Counted from the first letter of the stretch, positions 39,446 through 48,519 are shown. The stretch is DNA of 64,000 nt from Acinetobacter zhairuonensis (GCF_022601715.1 NZ_JAKVIM010000008.1:1-64000), one strand, 5' to 3'. Numbers and translations: made by a program. Notes: generated by a model from the letters alone, not told the origin.

Positions 39446-40726
39446 ATGATTAAAGGAGGACATGGACAGACTGATTTGGGTCATAAGCACACGACTGAAC
39501 TTCAAGACAATCAAGATATTCAACATGCTCATGAAAACACTTATATTTTACCCTCCCAATTATGTGAACCCGAAAATCGTAATGCGATTGTCAATGCACT
39601 ACAAGATCACAATGCTTTAATTCCAAAACAATTTTTGGAATGCTATTACAGTTATCAGAATTCACACCAACGGCGTTACCTACGTCAAATTAACTTTCTG
39701 GCACAACTGTCTTTCTTGTCTTATTTTTTCGCAGACTGGTTCTTATTGCCCGATATTGCCTATATTTCAGGGGTGACTCGTGTCAGTGCTGTTTTAAGTA
39801 TTATGTTGCTGAATTGGGCAATGTTTAAATACTGCAAAAACATTTTAACTCTGGACTTATTACTCCCCCTTTCCAGTGCTTTCGCCGCCAGTGTCTGGTT
39901 TTGGCTACTGCATCAATCCAGTAGTCCGAGCGTCCATTATTATCAATATGCTTCGGTGATTTTTATCTTGTTGGGCTGTTTGTCTATTCAGGTGCGCTTT
40001 CGCCCCTCAATTCTCACCGCACTATTGATCAGTGTAGTGATTGTTGCAGGTGTCATCCAAATGAACAGCGCGCAACAAACCATCATCTTCTTGCTGGTTT
40101 ATATTCCGATTCTGATTTTCAGCCTATATATCAGCTGGAACAACGCCTTAAATGCACGGCGTACCTTTTTGCGTTCCATGCTCGATGAATGGGATCGACA
40201 TATGTTGCGTGAACTGGCACATACCGATGAATTAACTCAACTCAATAACCGTCGTCAATTTGAACTGATTGCAGAACAGAAAATTCATCAATGGCCACAA
40301 TATCAGTCAATTTGCTTGCTGATGTTCGATGTCGATTTTTTCAAACGCATCAATGACAATTATGGACACGATATTGGCGATCAAGTTTTACAAAAAATTG
40401 CCGAGATTGCACGTAAAGAAATGCGTCGAGATGACGTTTTGGCTCGCTTTGGCGGGGAGGAGTTTGTTGCGCTACTGCCTGAAACCTCAATTGACGATGC
40501 CATGATGATTGCAGGAAGATTGCGCCAGAAAATTGAATCGACCACAGTATGTATCAGCAACACTATCAAGCTTAACTTCACCATTTCAATTGGAGTTTCA
40601 CAACTTGACCCTGACGAGATAGATTTACATCTGTTGATTAAAGAAGCCGATGTCGCCCTGTATCGCGCCAAGCAAAATGGACGTAATCAAGTAGTCTCTT
40701 TTGATCCTCTACCGAACGAGGTCTAA
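39446..40726 (+). CDS. Membrane diguanylate cyclase (GGDEF)
   Basis: Makes cyclic di-GMP from two GTP. A His/Asp-rich soluble N-terminus (about 75 residues) is followed by five to six membrane helices (about 85-245) and a C-terminal GGDEF domain. The active site reads ARFGGEEFVALLPE. Five residues before GGEEF is RRDD, fitting the RxxD inhibitory I-site, so product feedback is expected. The start is uncertain: ATG at 39446 has GGAG upstream, whereas ATG at 39398 and 39434 do not. No EAL partner is nearby. Confidence 0.88.
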   Translation: MIKGGHGQTDLGHKHTTELQDNQDIQHAHENTYILPSQLCEPENRNAIVNALQDHNALIPKQFLECYYSYQNSHQRRYLRQINFLAQLSFLSYFFADWFLLPDIAYISGVTRVSAVLSIMLLNWAMFKYCKNILTLDLLLPLSSAFAASVWFWLLHQSSSPSVHYYQYASVIFILLGCLSIQVRFRPSILTALLISVVIVAGVIQMNSAQQTIIFLLVYIPILIFSLYISWNNALNARRTFLRSMLDEWDRHMLRELAHTDELTQLNNRRQFELIAEQKIHQWPQYQSICLLMFDVDFFKRINDNYGHDIGDQVLQKIAEIARKEMRRDDVLARFGGEEFVALLPETSIDDAMMIAGRLRQKIESTTVCISNTIKLNFTISIGVSQLDPDEIDLHLLIKEADVALYRAKQNGRNQVVSFDPLPNEV

Positions 40727-40750
40727 GGCAATCCTTAGAAACCACTGCTA

Positions 40751-41065
40751 TTATTGCTGTTCAACTTGCTGCTCTGCCAGCGTCTGTTTTAAATGCTTCA
40801 TAAACTGACCAAACTGCGGCAGAATTTGCTGAAACAAGGGATGTTGGCGGTTTTCCAATAATGTTTCACCAAACAACTTTAAACCGACCGCAAAGGCAGC
40901 CGTCGCATCGGCATCAAATAGTTTTGCCTGTTGCATACGGTCGACGATTGCCAAAATGTCATCGTGATTACCCACATCAAAGGCGAGTTTCTCGGTATAA
41001 GTTGAAGGCTGCCCTTTGGCATCACAAAGATGTTCTACCGTAATATGATATTGGTGTTGTTTCAT
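40751..41065 (-). CDS. DUF3861 family protein
   Basis: Small cytoplasmic protein of 104 aa. The start KQHQYHITVEHLCDAKGQP and the later AFAVGLKLFGETLLENR match DUF3861, function unknown. It is the last gene of a leftward operon with padR and the fur-like gene (26 bases after the latter), which suggests a link to metal or redox stress; inference only. Confidence 0.78.
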   Translation of the reverse strand: MKQHQYHITVEHLCDAKGQPSTYTEKLAFDVGNHDDILAIVDRMQQAKLFDADATAAFAVGLKLFGETLLENRQHPLFQQILPQFGQFMKHLKQTLAEQQVEQQ

Positions 41066-41090
41066 TTTATTGTCCTATAAATGGATGAAT

Positions 41091-41497
41091 TTAAAACTTA
41101 ACTTTGGGTTGCACATGTAAGGTGAGTTCAACTTTGACCAGTTGCTGTTGCATAGCATCAGCCAACTGTTTCAAATAGTTGGATAAGTCTTGATGTTCAA
41201 ATGCTTCGACTTGTCCATTTTGCAGATGCAAGATTTGAAACTGCGTTCGTTGATGTCGTATTAGAAAACTGGCCTTGGCACGCTGATGATATTGCCGTTC
41301 AATCAATTTTGCCTGCTCAAGCTCTGTCAGTACGCGATAGATGGTGGCTAAACTCAAGCCGCTTTGTTGCTGTTGTAGCTGTAAATACACCTGCTCGGCA
41401 CTACAGCCGCCTTGGCATCCAATAATTGCTGCAAGAAGGATGTACGGGCTAATGAAACTTTTAAATGGACCTGTTTCAATAATTCCTGACTTTGCAT
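41091..41497 (-). pseudogene. Frameshifted Fur-family regulator
   Basis: The reading frame from ATG at 41497 encodes MQSQELLKQVHLKVSLART and continues to DAKAA near 41405. The next frame then picks up SAEQVYLQLQQQ and the Fur-type helix GLSLATIYRVLTELEQAKLI, running to the stop at 41091. The total of 407 bases is one short of a whole number of codons, so a one-base deletion around 41402-41405 explains it; adding a base gives a continuous AA-V-SAEQ and a protein of 135 aa. The second half (LHLQNGQVEAFEHQDL) resembles the Fur dimerisation region but has no CxxC zinc pairs. It starts 17 bases after padR. Real mutation or sequencing error cannot be distinguished here. Confidence 0.75.
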
Positions 41498-41514
41498 ATC
41501 TGGGCTCGAGATTC

Positions 41515-42045
41515 TTAAAGCCGGCTAATCGCCACAGCGGCAACATCAATTTGTTCAGCAATCTGACGTATAGTTTCAGCATCAACCGATTTGGCATTTA
41601 GCTTTAAGCGCAGTGAAGTTTTTAAGTTTTCCATGGCGCGGTGAATATCTATCAGTTCATCTTTACTTTGGATATCGCGCTTGGTTTCCAATTTTTCTAA
41701 TAACTGCTGAATGACCGCTTGTTGTTCTTTTAAATGTGCTTGTCCAACATCCGTAATATAAAATTGCTTACGATCGCCCTCAGTCAGTTGAACCTGCACA
41801 AAGCCCATATCTTCCAGATAGGTTAAAGTTGGATAGATGGTTCCTGCACTTGGACTATAGCCACCGCCAACCAATTCACTGATGTCTTTAATCAGCTCAT
41901 AGCCATGTTTGGGTGCTTGAGCAATCAGATACAAAACCAGCAGCTTCATGCGGCCTGCTTCAAATAAACGACCACGGCGTCCACCATGTGGGCGTTCTTG
42001 ATGATGGGAGTACGACTCATAGTCATGATGAGAACCATGTTTCAT
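41515..42045 (-). CDS. PadR-family regulator, YqjI-like, His-rich N-terminus
   Basis: Protein of 176 aa. The first 25 residues are His/Gly/Arg-rich (KHGSHHDYESYSHH), followed by a PadR winged helix (about 30-105: LLVLYLIAQAPKHGYELIKD, SPSAGTIYPTLTYLEDMGFV) and a helical dimerisation tail. This layout resembles E. coli YqjI, a metal-sensing repressor of a ferric reductase gene. The start at 42045 is chosen because AGAGAG lies upstream and the His-rich part follows directly. It heads an operon with the fur-like and DUF3861 genes and is preceded by a strong palindrome. Confidence 0.87.
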   Translation of the reverse strand: MKHGSHHDYESYSHHQERPHGGRRGRLFEAGRMKLLVLYLIAQAPKHGYELIKDISELVGGGYSPSAGTIYPTLTYLEDMGFVQVQLTEGDRKQFYITDVGQAHLKEQQAVIQQLLEKLETKRDIQSKDELIDIHRAMENLKTSLRLKLNAKSVDAETIRQIAEQIDVAAVAISRL

Positions 42046-42078
42046 GATGATTGCTCTCTTTAATAATGAATTTATACT

Positions 42079-42108
42079 CATTAAGATATATCTTTATATA
42101 TCTTAATG
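42079..42108. promoter_or_regulatory. Perfect palindrome, probable PadR operator
   Basis: Arms CATTAAGATATAT and ATATATCTTAATG, 13 bases each, flank a 4-base spacer, 33 bases before the padR start. AAGATATATCTT inside the left half is itself a palindrome. Position and symmetry fit autoregulation by the PadR protein. Confidence 0.7.
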
Positions 42109-42187
42109 CAACTATTCTTTGTTCTTATGGACTAAACATTTTGTTCTAAAGGTAAGTTTTTTTAAATAGATCTGTATCTCAAGCAAT

Positions 42188-42216
42188 AAAAAAGGACGCT
42201 TACGCGTCCTTTTTTT
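42188..42216 (-). terminator. Terminator of guaA
   Basis: Stem AAAAAAGGACGC/GCGTCCTTTTTT with a TTAC loop, about 80 bases past the guaA stop. It is symmetrical in its A/T flanks and can act in both directions. Confidence 0.88.
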
Positions 42217-42252
42217 AAATCATTCTATTCTGCCGCGAGCACAGCTCTTGGC

Positions 42253-42296
42253 GTAATTCAGGCAAGAAGCTTTGCTTCTTGAAATCCTTGAATTAC
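42253..42296 (-). other. Extended hairpin in the guaA 3' end
   Basis: CAAGAAGC/GCTTCTTG (42263-42281) is nested in an outer pairing GTAATTCA/TGAATTAC (42253-42260 with 42289-42296), the latter containing the guaA stop codon. There is no T-run; it may protect the 3' end of the mRNA. Confidence 0.5.
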
Positions 42297-43861
42297 TCCC
42301 ACTCAATCGTAGCTGGTGGCTTAGATGACACGTCGTATACTACACGTGATACATCTTTAATTTCATTCATAATACGCGTAGAGATTTTGTCGACCAACTC
42401 ATACGGTAAGTGCGCGAAACGAGCAGTCATGAAGTCCACAGTTTCAACCGCACGAAGTGCGATTACCCATGCATAACGGCGACCATCACCCACAACACCT
42501 ACTGATTTTACAGGTTGGAATACGGCAAATGCTTGCGCAGTTTTGTCATACCAGCCGCTGTCGCGAAGCTCTTGCATAAAGATATCATCAGCAAGACGAA
42601 GAATATCTGCATATTCTTTTTTCACTTCACCCAAAATACGCACGCCCAAACCTGGACCTGGGAATGGATGACGGTAAATCATGCTATGAGGTAAACCTAG
42701 AGTCGTACCTAGTTTACGTACTTCATCTTTAAACAAGTCACGTAATGGCTCAACAAGGTCAAATGCTAAATCTTCTGGTAAACCACCCACGTTGTGGTGT
42801 GATTTAATCACGTGTGCTTTACCTTGCTTACTTGCAGCAGATTCAATCACGTCAGGATAAATCGTACCTTGCGCCAAGAATTTAACGCCATCAAGTTTAC
42901 GTGCTTCTTCTGCAAAAACTTCAATGAACTCGCGACCAATGATCTTACGTTTTTTCTCAGGATCAACTTCACCTGCCAACGCTGTCAAGAAACGCTCTTC
43001 AGCATCCGCACGGATTACACGGATCCCCATATTGTCCGCGAACATTTGCATTACTTGATCGCCTTCGTTTAAACGAAGTAAACCGTTGTCTACAAATACG
43101 CAAGTCAATTGATCACCAATCGCTTTATGTAATAAAGCCGCCACAACCGATGAATCTACGCCACCAGACAAGCCAAGAAGCACTTTTTCATCACCAATCT
43201 GTGCACGTAGTTGTTCTACACGAAGATCGATAATGTGTTCTGGTGTCCATAAACCGCCACAACCACAAATTTTGTGAACAAAGTTAGACAATAACTCTGC
43301 ACCTTTTGCAGTGTGTGTAACCTCTGGGTGGAACTGCACGCCATAAAAACGACGGCTTTCGTCCGATGCCGCAGCGAATGGGCAGCTTGGTGTGCTTGCT
43401 GTGGTTGCAAAACCTTCTGGAAGACGGCTGACTTTGTCGCCGTGGCTCATCCACACATGTAATTGGTTTTCACGGTCTTGCAGCTGACCAATTAAGTGGT
43501 CACGTTGCTGAATATCAACTTCAGCATAGCCAAATTCGTGTACTGTACCCGCTTCAACCTTACCGCCTAGCTGTTCAGACATGGTTTGGAAACCATAACA
43601 GATTCCCAACACTGGCACGCCTAACTCAAAAACCACTTGCGGCGCACGTGGGCTGCCTTCTTCATGCACACTTTCAGGTCCACCCGATAAAATAATACCG
43701 TTTGGATTAAACGCACGAATGTCTTCTTCCGACATATCGTAGGCATACATTTCAGAATATACACCCGCCTCGCGAACGCGACGTGCAATAAGCTGACTAT
43801 ATTGAGAGCCGAAATCCAAAATAAGGATACGATCTTCAGTAATTTGAGTATTGGTAGTCAT
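42293..43861 (-). CDS. guaA: GMP synthase (glutamine-hydrolysing)
   Basis: Converts XMP to GMP using glutamine and ATP. The 522-aa protein has the class I amidotransferase domain (Cys88 in [10 protein letters not shown], His in [11 protein letters not shown]) followed by the ATP pyrophosphatase domain with the PP-loop [14 protein letters not shown], and a C-terminal dimerisation domain ending PPATIEWE. The start at 43861 (MTTNTQ) is preferred over one three codons upstream. It is monocistronic; no guaB lies beside it. Confidence 0.97.
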   Translation of the reverse strand: MTTNTQITEDRILILDFGSQYSQLIARRVREAGVYSEMYAYDMSEEDIRAFNPNGIILSGGPESVHEEGSPRAPQVVFELGVPVLGICYGFQTMSEQLGGKVEAGTVHEFGYAEVDIQQRDHLIGQLQDRENQLHVWMSHGDKVSRLPEGFATTASTPSCPFAAASDESRRFYGVQFHPEVTHTAKGAELLSNFVHKICGCGGLWTPEHIIDLRVEQLRAQIGDEKVLLGLSGGVDSSVVAALLHKAIGDQLTCVFVDNGLLRLNEGDQVMQMFADNMGIRVIRADAEERFLTALAGEVDPEKKRKIIGREFIEVFAEEARKLDGVKFLAQGTIYPDVIESAASKQGKAHVIKSHHNVGGLPEDLAFDLVEPLRDLFKDEVRKLGTTLGLPHSMIYRHPFPGPGLGVRILGEVKKEYADILRLADDIFMQELRDSGWYDKTAQAFAVFQPVKSVGVVGDGRRYAWVIALRAVETVDFMTARFAHLPYELVDKISTRIMNEIKDVSRVVYDVSSKPPATIEWE

Positions 43862-43976
43862 GACAAACAACTATGATAGGCAAACAAATATAAGCGCCAT
43901 ATTCTAACATTTTTCCAATTATTAAGCACACTATTTGGACAATCAATAAAAACAAATATAAAACATATACTTAAAT

Positions 43977-44004
43977 AAAAAGCACCAAAATTTTTGGTGC
44001 TTTT
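43977..44004 (-). terminator. Terminator after the DoxX gene
   Basis: Stem AAAAGCACCAAAA/TTTTTGGTGCTTTT with almost no loop, 31 bases past the stop; a T-rich tail follows on the minus strand. Confidence 0.85.
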
Positions 44005-44035
44005 CATGTCACTCAGAGGATTATTTACAAGGGTC

Positions 44036-44452
44036 TTATTTTTCAATCAATGCATCTACACTGAACTTGCCAGCGCCATGCAGCATCAAGAAAAATAAAC
44101 CACCTGCCATGGCAAAATTTTTCATAAAGTTAATGGCATCTTCTGCACCACCATGAAAAATAAATGCGGTAATGATACTAAATACACCTAGACCCAAGGC
44201 GGCAAAGCGCGCTTGGAAACCAAATAACAGTGCTAAGCCACCGCCAAATTCAACCAAGATGGTTAAAGGCAGTAATGCACCTGGTACACCCATGGCTTCC
44301 ATATAGCCAACGGTTGCGGTGTAGGCAGTGATTTTCCCCCATCCTGCAACCAGAAAGATATAGGCCATAAGCACGCGGGCGATTAAACTGACCGTACTGT
44401 CGAGCATCGGTTGAGTCACGATATTTTTCACAACAACATTTGGATTAAACAT
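44036..44452 (-). CDS. DoxX-family membrane protein
   Basis: Protein of 138 aa with four hydrophobic helices. FLVAGWGKI, PLTILVEFGGGLALLFGF and MKNFAMAGGLFFLM are typical of DoxX/YphA proteins, whose function is poorly defined; some members associate with thiol or superoxide stress systems. It is divergent from dedA and has its own terminator. Confidence 0.85.
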   Translation of the reverse strand: MFNPNVVVKNIVTQPMLDSTVSLIARVLMAYIFLVAGWGKITAYTATVGYMEAMGVPGALLPLTILVEFGGGLALLFGFQARFAALGLGVFSIITAFIFHGGAEDAINFMKNFAMAGGLFFLMLHGAGKFSVDALIEK

Positions 44453-44641
44453 AATTGAACCTTTTCTTAATTTTGTGGATAGGCACAGCTTAATTCTTGT
44501 TAATAATAGAATAAATACGTATTTTATAGACTTATCGTTTTATATATGGAACGATAATTTGGCAAATTAGTTACCATTTAGTACTGACTTTCCATATATG
44601 GGCTGCTAGCATTTGGCTACATTTTCGCGATGTTGTACCCC

Positions 44642-45277
44642 ATGGAACTCATTGATTTTATTTTACACGTAGATGACCATTTACTCGAATTTATTACAAA
44701 TTATGGGGTATGGATTTACGCTATTTTATTTCTCATTATTTTTGTCGAAACCGGTTTGGTGGTGATGCCATTTTTACCTGGTGATAGTTTGTTATTTGCT
44801 GCGGGTGCTTTGGCAGCCTCAACAGGGGCGATGGACCCTTGGGTATTGGGTGTTTTACTATTTATTGCCGCAGTGTTGGGTGACACCCTGAATTACCATA
44901 TAGGGAAATATATCGGACCAAGGGTATTTGAACTAGATTCACGTTTTATTAATAAACAGCACCTGATTAATACGCAAAAATTCTTTGAGAAACATGGTGG
45001 TAAAACCATTATCTTTGCCCGCTTTGTTCCATTTGCACGTACCTTTGCACCATTTGTGGCTGGTGCAGGACAAATGAACTATAAGTTTTTCTTAACTTAT
45101 AATGTGATTGGCGCATTTTGTTGGATTGCTTCGTTTATTACACTGGGCTATTTGTTTGGCAATATGCCGATCGTCAAAGACAATTTCACCCATTTAATTT
45201 TCGGGATTATTATTATCAGTATCCTACCGGGCATTATTGGTTTTATTCGTCAGAAACTAGGAAAAAACAAAGCATAA
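44642..45277 (+). CDS. dedA: DedA-family membrane protein
   Basis: Inner-membrane protein of 211 aa from this start. DedA proteins flip or recycle undecaprenyl phosphate and lipids and support membrane homeostasis. Conserved features: YGVWIYAILFLIIFVETGLV, FLPGDSLLFAAGALA, and RFVPFARTFAPFVAGAGQM with the essential Arg residues. The ATG at 44642 aligns with the E. coli DedA start; an ATG at 44630 is possible. Neither has a clear ribosome site. Confidence 0.92.
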   Translation: MELIDFILHVDDHLLEFITNYGVWIYAILFLIIFVETGLVVMPFLPGDSLLFAAGALAASTGAMDPWVLGVLLFIAAVLGDTLNYHIGKYIGPRVFELDSRFINKQHLINTQKFFEKHGGKTIIFARFVPFARTFAPFVAGAGQMNYKFFLTYNVIGAFCWIASFITLGYLFGNMPIVKDNFTHLIFGIIIISILPGIIGFIRQKLGKNKA

Positions 45278-45281
45278 GCTT

Positions 45282-45872
45282 TTAAAAGAATCGAATAACC
45301 ACGGGTAACATACAGACAATCAATAACATAGCCGATCCTTTATACAAATGATCGGCTTTTATCTGCTTTAAATTTCCCGCTAAAAGTGCCTTGCCAAAGA
45401 CCATCCAAAACATCGCCACAGGAATCAGAATCAACGAAAATGCCAGAAAGACCAATCCCGCACTCAAACTGCTATTCCACATTTCTGGCGGTAAAATTCC
45501 TGCGGCAAACAGCAGTGCTTTCGGATTTTTAAGGGTGGAAAAAAACAATTGATGGGGACGAATACAGGGATGCTTTTGATTATGCAATTGCAGATGTGCA
45601 GACTTCCATAAATGGAAAGCCATCCAGAAGACGTACAGCGCACTGAGTACATGCAGCAAAGTTATCAAATGCGGCCAAACGGAATCGGTCAGATGAATGA
45701 ATAATGACCATAAGCTAATGGCATAAATATAGCCCAAGAGCTCGGCAGGGATGAGTAAACTGGTTTTTAAAACACCTTGTTGATGCGCAGAGCTTGCCAG
45801 TAATGCGTTCGTCGGTCCTGGAATCAGAAACACCGCAATCATTGCAAATACAAATAGCCAACTCTCAATCAT
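45282..45872 (-). CDS. LysE-family translocator
   Basis: Membrane protein of 196 aa with about six helices. The N-terminal FLIPGPTNALLASSAHQQG and the middle FSTLKNPKALLFAAGILP correspond to the LysE/RhtB signatures PGP and NPK. Substrate unknown. It is convergent with dedA (4 bases between stops), and the sequence is more divergent than the LysE protein at 22958. Confidence 0.82.
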   Translation of the reverse strand: MIESWLFVFAMIAVFLIPGPTNALLASSAHQQGVLKTSLLIPAELLGYIYAISLWSLFIHLTDSVWPHLITLLHVLSALYVFWMAFHLWKSAHLQLHNQKHPCIRPHQLFFSTLKNPKALLFAAGILPPEMWNSSLSAGLVFLAFSLILIPVAMFWMVFGKALLAGNLKQIKADHLYKGSAMLLIVCMLPVVIRFF

Positions 45873-46038
45873 AAAAACCTATTACTCAAGTTCAAAGTGT
45901 TGCACACCTTAGCCGAAAGCTGCCCCGAAGAACAAGCCAAGCTTAGTCTAAATTGAGAACCGTTGGGTTTAATACAACCCAAAAAGCATTCTAAGCTTTT
46001 ATTTATATTATGTTTTATATTGAAATATTTTGAAAAAA

Positions 46039-46082
46039 TTTCACCCTCGATCATTTTATTGACTCAGCGATAGAGGGTGAAA
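46039..46082 (-). terminator. Terminator of the parA-lipoprotein operon
   Basis: A 10-bp stem TTTCACCCTC/GAGGGTGAAA with a 24-nt loop is followed by TTTTTTC on the minus strand, directly after the lipoprotein stop codon. Confidence 0.7.
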
Positions 46083-46089
46083 ATAACCC

Positions 46090-46479
46090 TTATGAAGTTC
46101 TTGGCACTACTTTAATAGGGCAGTTTTTAAACTGTGCCGCTTGAACAATGGCATCTTGCTGCCCCATCAAACGAGAGATTTCCGTCTTTTTGGTGTTTGA
46201 AGACTGTCCCATATTTAATGAAACACTTGGACCAAAGCCCCAGCCTCCACCACGGCTCCAGCCACCGCCCAATCCAACATCTACCCCTACACCAGTCCGT
46301 TTCGCTGTTGAAACGCCTTGGTCTAAATATTGTTGAATACGGTCATACTCTGCCTGTAATTGTTGACAGTTTAAAGACTGGTATTGCGTTGGAGAAACAT
46401 AGGTCGGTTTAATCGTAGTTGCACATGCTGTCAGCAGTACGCTACTTGCAGCAAGGATAGTCAAAGCGATTGTTTTCAT
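46090..46479 (-). CDS. Small lipoprotein, function unknown
   Basis: Protein of 129 aa beginning MKTIALTILAASSVLLTAC; LTAC is a lipobox. The mature part has a Gln/Tyr-rich helical stretch (QYQSLNCQQLQAEYDRIQQY), a central Gly/Trp-rich stretch (GLGGGWSRGGGWGFGPS), and KNCPIK at the end. I recognise no family with certainty. It starts 14 bases after the orphan parA stop and is in one operon with it. Confidence 0.75.
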   Translation of the reverse strand: MKTIALTILAASSVLLTACATTIKPTYVSPTQYQSLNCQQLQAEYDRIQQYLDQGVSTAKRTGVGVDVGLGGGWSRGGGWGFGPSVSLNMGQSSNTKKTEISRLMGQQDAIVQAAQFKNCPIKVVPRTS

Positions 46480-46493
46480 CTGTTTTCTCAATC

Positions 46494-47333
46494 TTATTTT
46501 TGCTCAATTTCATTGAACAATGAAAGATAGGCCTGCGTCAATTTATGATCTTTCGCCAAATGAATTAATGGCTGATTTTGATGATGGGATTCTTTCATCA
46601 GCACCGAAGGTGGCAACATATTTTCCAATACGGGTAAGCCTTCATCTTTCAATTGCTGTACCACTTCACGTGGTAACTTGGCTTGTGCTTGGTACTGATT
46701 CACCACAATGCCTTCAATTTCCAGTTGGTCATTATGATCATCTTGGGTTTCAATCACATTTTCAATGAGGCTTTGTAAGGCGCGTTTCGAGAACACATCA
46801 CAATCAAAAGGAATCAACACACGATCTGCGGAAATGAGAGCCGACAAGGTAAAGAAGTTAAACGCTGGCGGTGTATCAATATAAACACGGTCATATTTAC
46901 CTTCCAGTAACTTCAAGGCATCGCGTAATTTATAAATCTTGTGTTTGGCTTCTAAAGCATGTGCCAGCGCACCTAAGCTTGGACTCGCAGGAATGACATC
47001 CAATAGCTTAAACGGGGTTTGATGTACATAACTGTCCAAACCTTTGGGGCGATTTTTCAGTAAAGAGCCAATCGCATTGCCCAATAAGCCTGCTTTGCTT
47101 TGAGTTGTTCCCAACACTTCTTCAAAGTAGTTTTCAATATTCGGTTCCAACGCAGGCTTATCTACCGAATAAGTTGCATCATCCCCCAATAAATACTGAC
47201 TGGAGTTGGCTTGCGGATCCAAATCAATCACCAGTGTTTTTAGCCCCTGATGAGCACTAATAGCAGCCAGATTGACTGTAATACTCGACTTGCCTACACC
47301 ACCTTTCTGATTAAATACCACACGTGTCCGCAT
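46494..47333 (-). CDS. Orphan ParA-family ATPase
   Basis: Cytoplasmic ATPase of 279 aa. Deviant Walker A KGGVGKSS (9-16), LVIDLDPQAN (switch I/A' region) and YIDTPPAFNF (Walker B) are clear. ParA proteins position chromosomes, plasmids or protein clusters. There is no parB beside it and the housekeeping parAB would be near gidB/oriC, so this is an orphan of unknown cargo. A strong ribosome site (AAGGAGGGGG) precedes the ATG. It is followed directly by a lipoprotein gene. Confidence 0.88.
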   Translation of the reverse strand: MRTRVVFNQKGGVGKSSITVNLAAISAHQGLKTLVIDLDPQANSSQYLLGDDATYSVDKPALEPNIENYFEEVLGTTQSKAGLLGNAIGSLLKNRPKGLDSYVHQTPFKLLDVIPASPSLGALAHALEAKHKIYKLRDALKLLEGKYDRVYIDTPPAFNFFTLSALISADRVLIPFDCDVFSKRALQSLIENVIETQDDHNDQLEIEGIVVNQYQAQAKLPREVVQQLKDEGLPVLENMLPPSVLMKESHHQNQPLIHLAKDHKLTQAYLSLFNEIEQK

Positions 47334-47416
47334 ATTCCCCCTCCTTGAATTTTTATCTGTGATCGATCAGCAGTGTAATCGATCATATTGTTATCGTTTA
47401 AAATTATGTCCGACAA

Positions 47417-47806
47417 TTAGCCGAAATTTGGCTGAATCATCACCAAGCCCAAGATGGAAATAAACGCCACCACAGCTAAAAATAAGCCTGCACGGCGCTG
47501 TGCCAAAAGAATCTGATCCTGTTTTTTATAGGCTTTCATTAAAGAAGACAACAGCACCACAAACAGAATAATTTTGGCATAAAACCAAGACTGTACCTCA
47601 AAACCTTTCATGACCAGTAAGGCAACACCCGTCAGAATCAACAAAGTCATGGCACTGTGCTGTACCGCGACAAAAACTTTACGTGCCGCTGGATTCGGCA
47701 TATTGCCTTCAGTTCCCGAAAATAAACTCCAAGCACGGATCAAAATTGCCACACCTGCCAGTACCACAGCCAACCCATGCAGCATTAACAACATTTCAGC
47801 ATCCAT
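47417..47806 (-). CDS. SirB2-family membrane protein
   Basis: Protein of 129 aa with four hydrophobic helices. LMLHGLAVVLAGVAILIRAW, KVFVAVQHSAMTLLILTGVAL and a C-terminal GLVMIQPN fit the SirB2 family (regulator-named after Salmonella, true function unclear). It begins 15 bases after the bolA-like stop, so the two are probably cotranscribed. Confidence 0.8.
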   Translation of the reverse strand: MDAEMLLMLHGLAVVLAGVAILIRAWSLFSGTEGNMPNPAARKVFVAVQHSAMTLLILTGVALLVMKGFEVQSWFYAKIILFVVLLSSLMKAYKKQDQILLAQRRAGLFLAVVAFISILGLVMIQPNFG

Positions 47807-47821
47807 AAAAACTCAATATCC

Positions 47822-48130
47822 TTAATTCTTAGGGGCATGTGCACATTCAGGGCTTGAGGTGTCTTGTCCTTGCCATTCCGACTCCACAAAGGCATGAATT
47901 GCCAGCGCATGAATGCGGCTCGGTGCCAATAAATCACCCACAGCCGCATAAATTTTCTGATGACGTTGCACTAGACGTAAACCCTCAAAGGCTTCACTCA
48001 CAATCACCACTTTAAAATGAGACTCTTTGCCCGGAAAATAACCGCCATGTCCCGAAGATTCATTCACAATTTCTAAATAAGTCGGTGCTAATTGCTGTAA
48101 GCGGTCTCGCAGTTGTAATTCTAAGCTCAT
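47822..48130 (-). CDS. bolA: BolA-family protein
   Basis: Protein of 102 aa. NESSGHGGYFPGKESHFKVVIVSEAFEGLRLVQRHQKIYAAV shows (in parts) the BolA fold with the metal-ligand His near the start and the conserved RH; BolA proteins work with monothiol glutaredoxins in iron-sulfur trafficking and affect morphology. The C-terminus has an extra Cys/Glu-rich tail. Confidence 0.9.
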   Translation of the reverse strand: MSLELQLRDRLQQLAPTYLEIVNESSGHGGYFPGKESHFKVVIVSEAFEGLRLVQRHQKIYAAVGDLLAPSRIHALAIHAFVESEWQGQDTSSPECAHAPKN

Positions 48131-48291
48131 GGTACTCTGCCTTATCTTTTCAGTTGCTTACAGTATAGCGGTTCTACCTGTCGGTTTTGTATCAACACGC
48201 AATTTTTGCGACTGCAAGCCCTGTTTTTTAGAAAATTTGGCATAAAATGCTTTTATTTTATGCAATTGATACAAGTTTTTTCAGAAAAATA

Positions 48292-48319
48292 TTGACCATC
48301 ATTTTTCATACTGTATTAT
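48292..48319 (+). promoter_or_regulatory. Promoter of the tRNA-Gly pair
   Basis: TTGACC (48292-48297) and TATTAT (48314-48319) with a 16-base spacer, 9 bases before the first tRNA. Confidence 0.7.
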
Positions 48320-48328
48320 ACACGGCAT

Positions 48329-48404
<76 letters not shown>

Positions 48405-48443
48405 AATTTTTTAGTGTAAGTTTTAGAAAAAACTGCTCAATAT

Positions 48444-48519
<76 letters not shown>

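Noticed and set aside
41498..41597. Upstream extension of the fur-like frame
   Set aside because: It overlaps the padR 3' end in another frame and lacks Fur-type sequence; the true N-terminus is in the frame from 41497.
45963..45982. TTGGGTT/AACCCAA hairpin after the LysE gene
   Set aside because: The stem is short, with no T-run on either strand; a chance hairpin is as likely.
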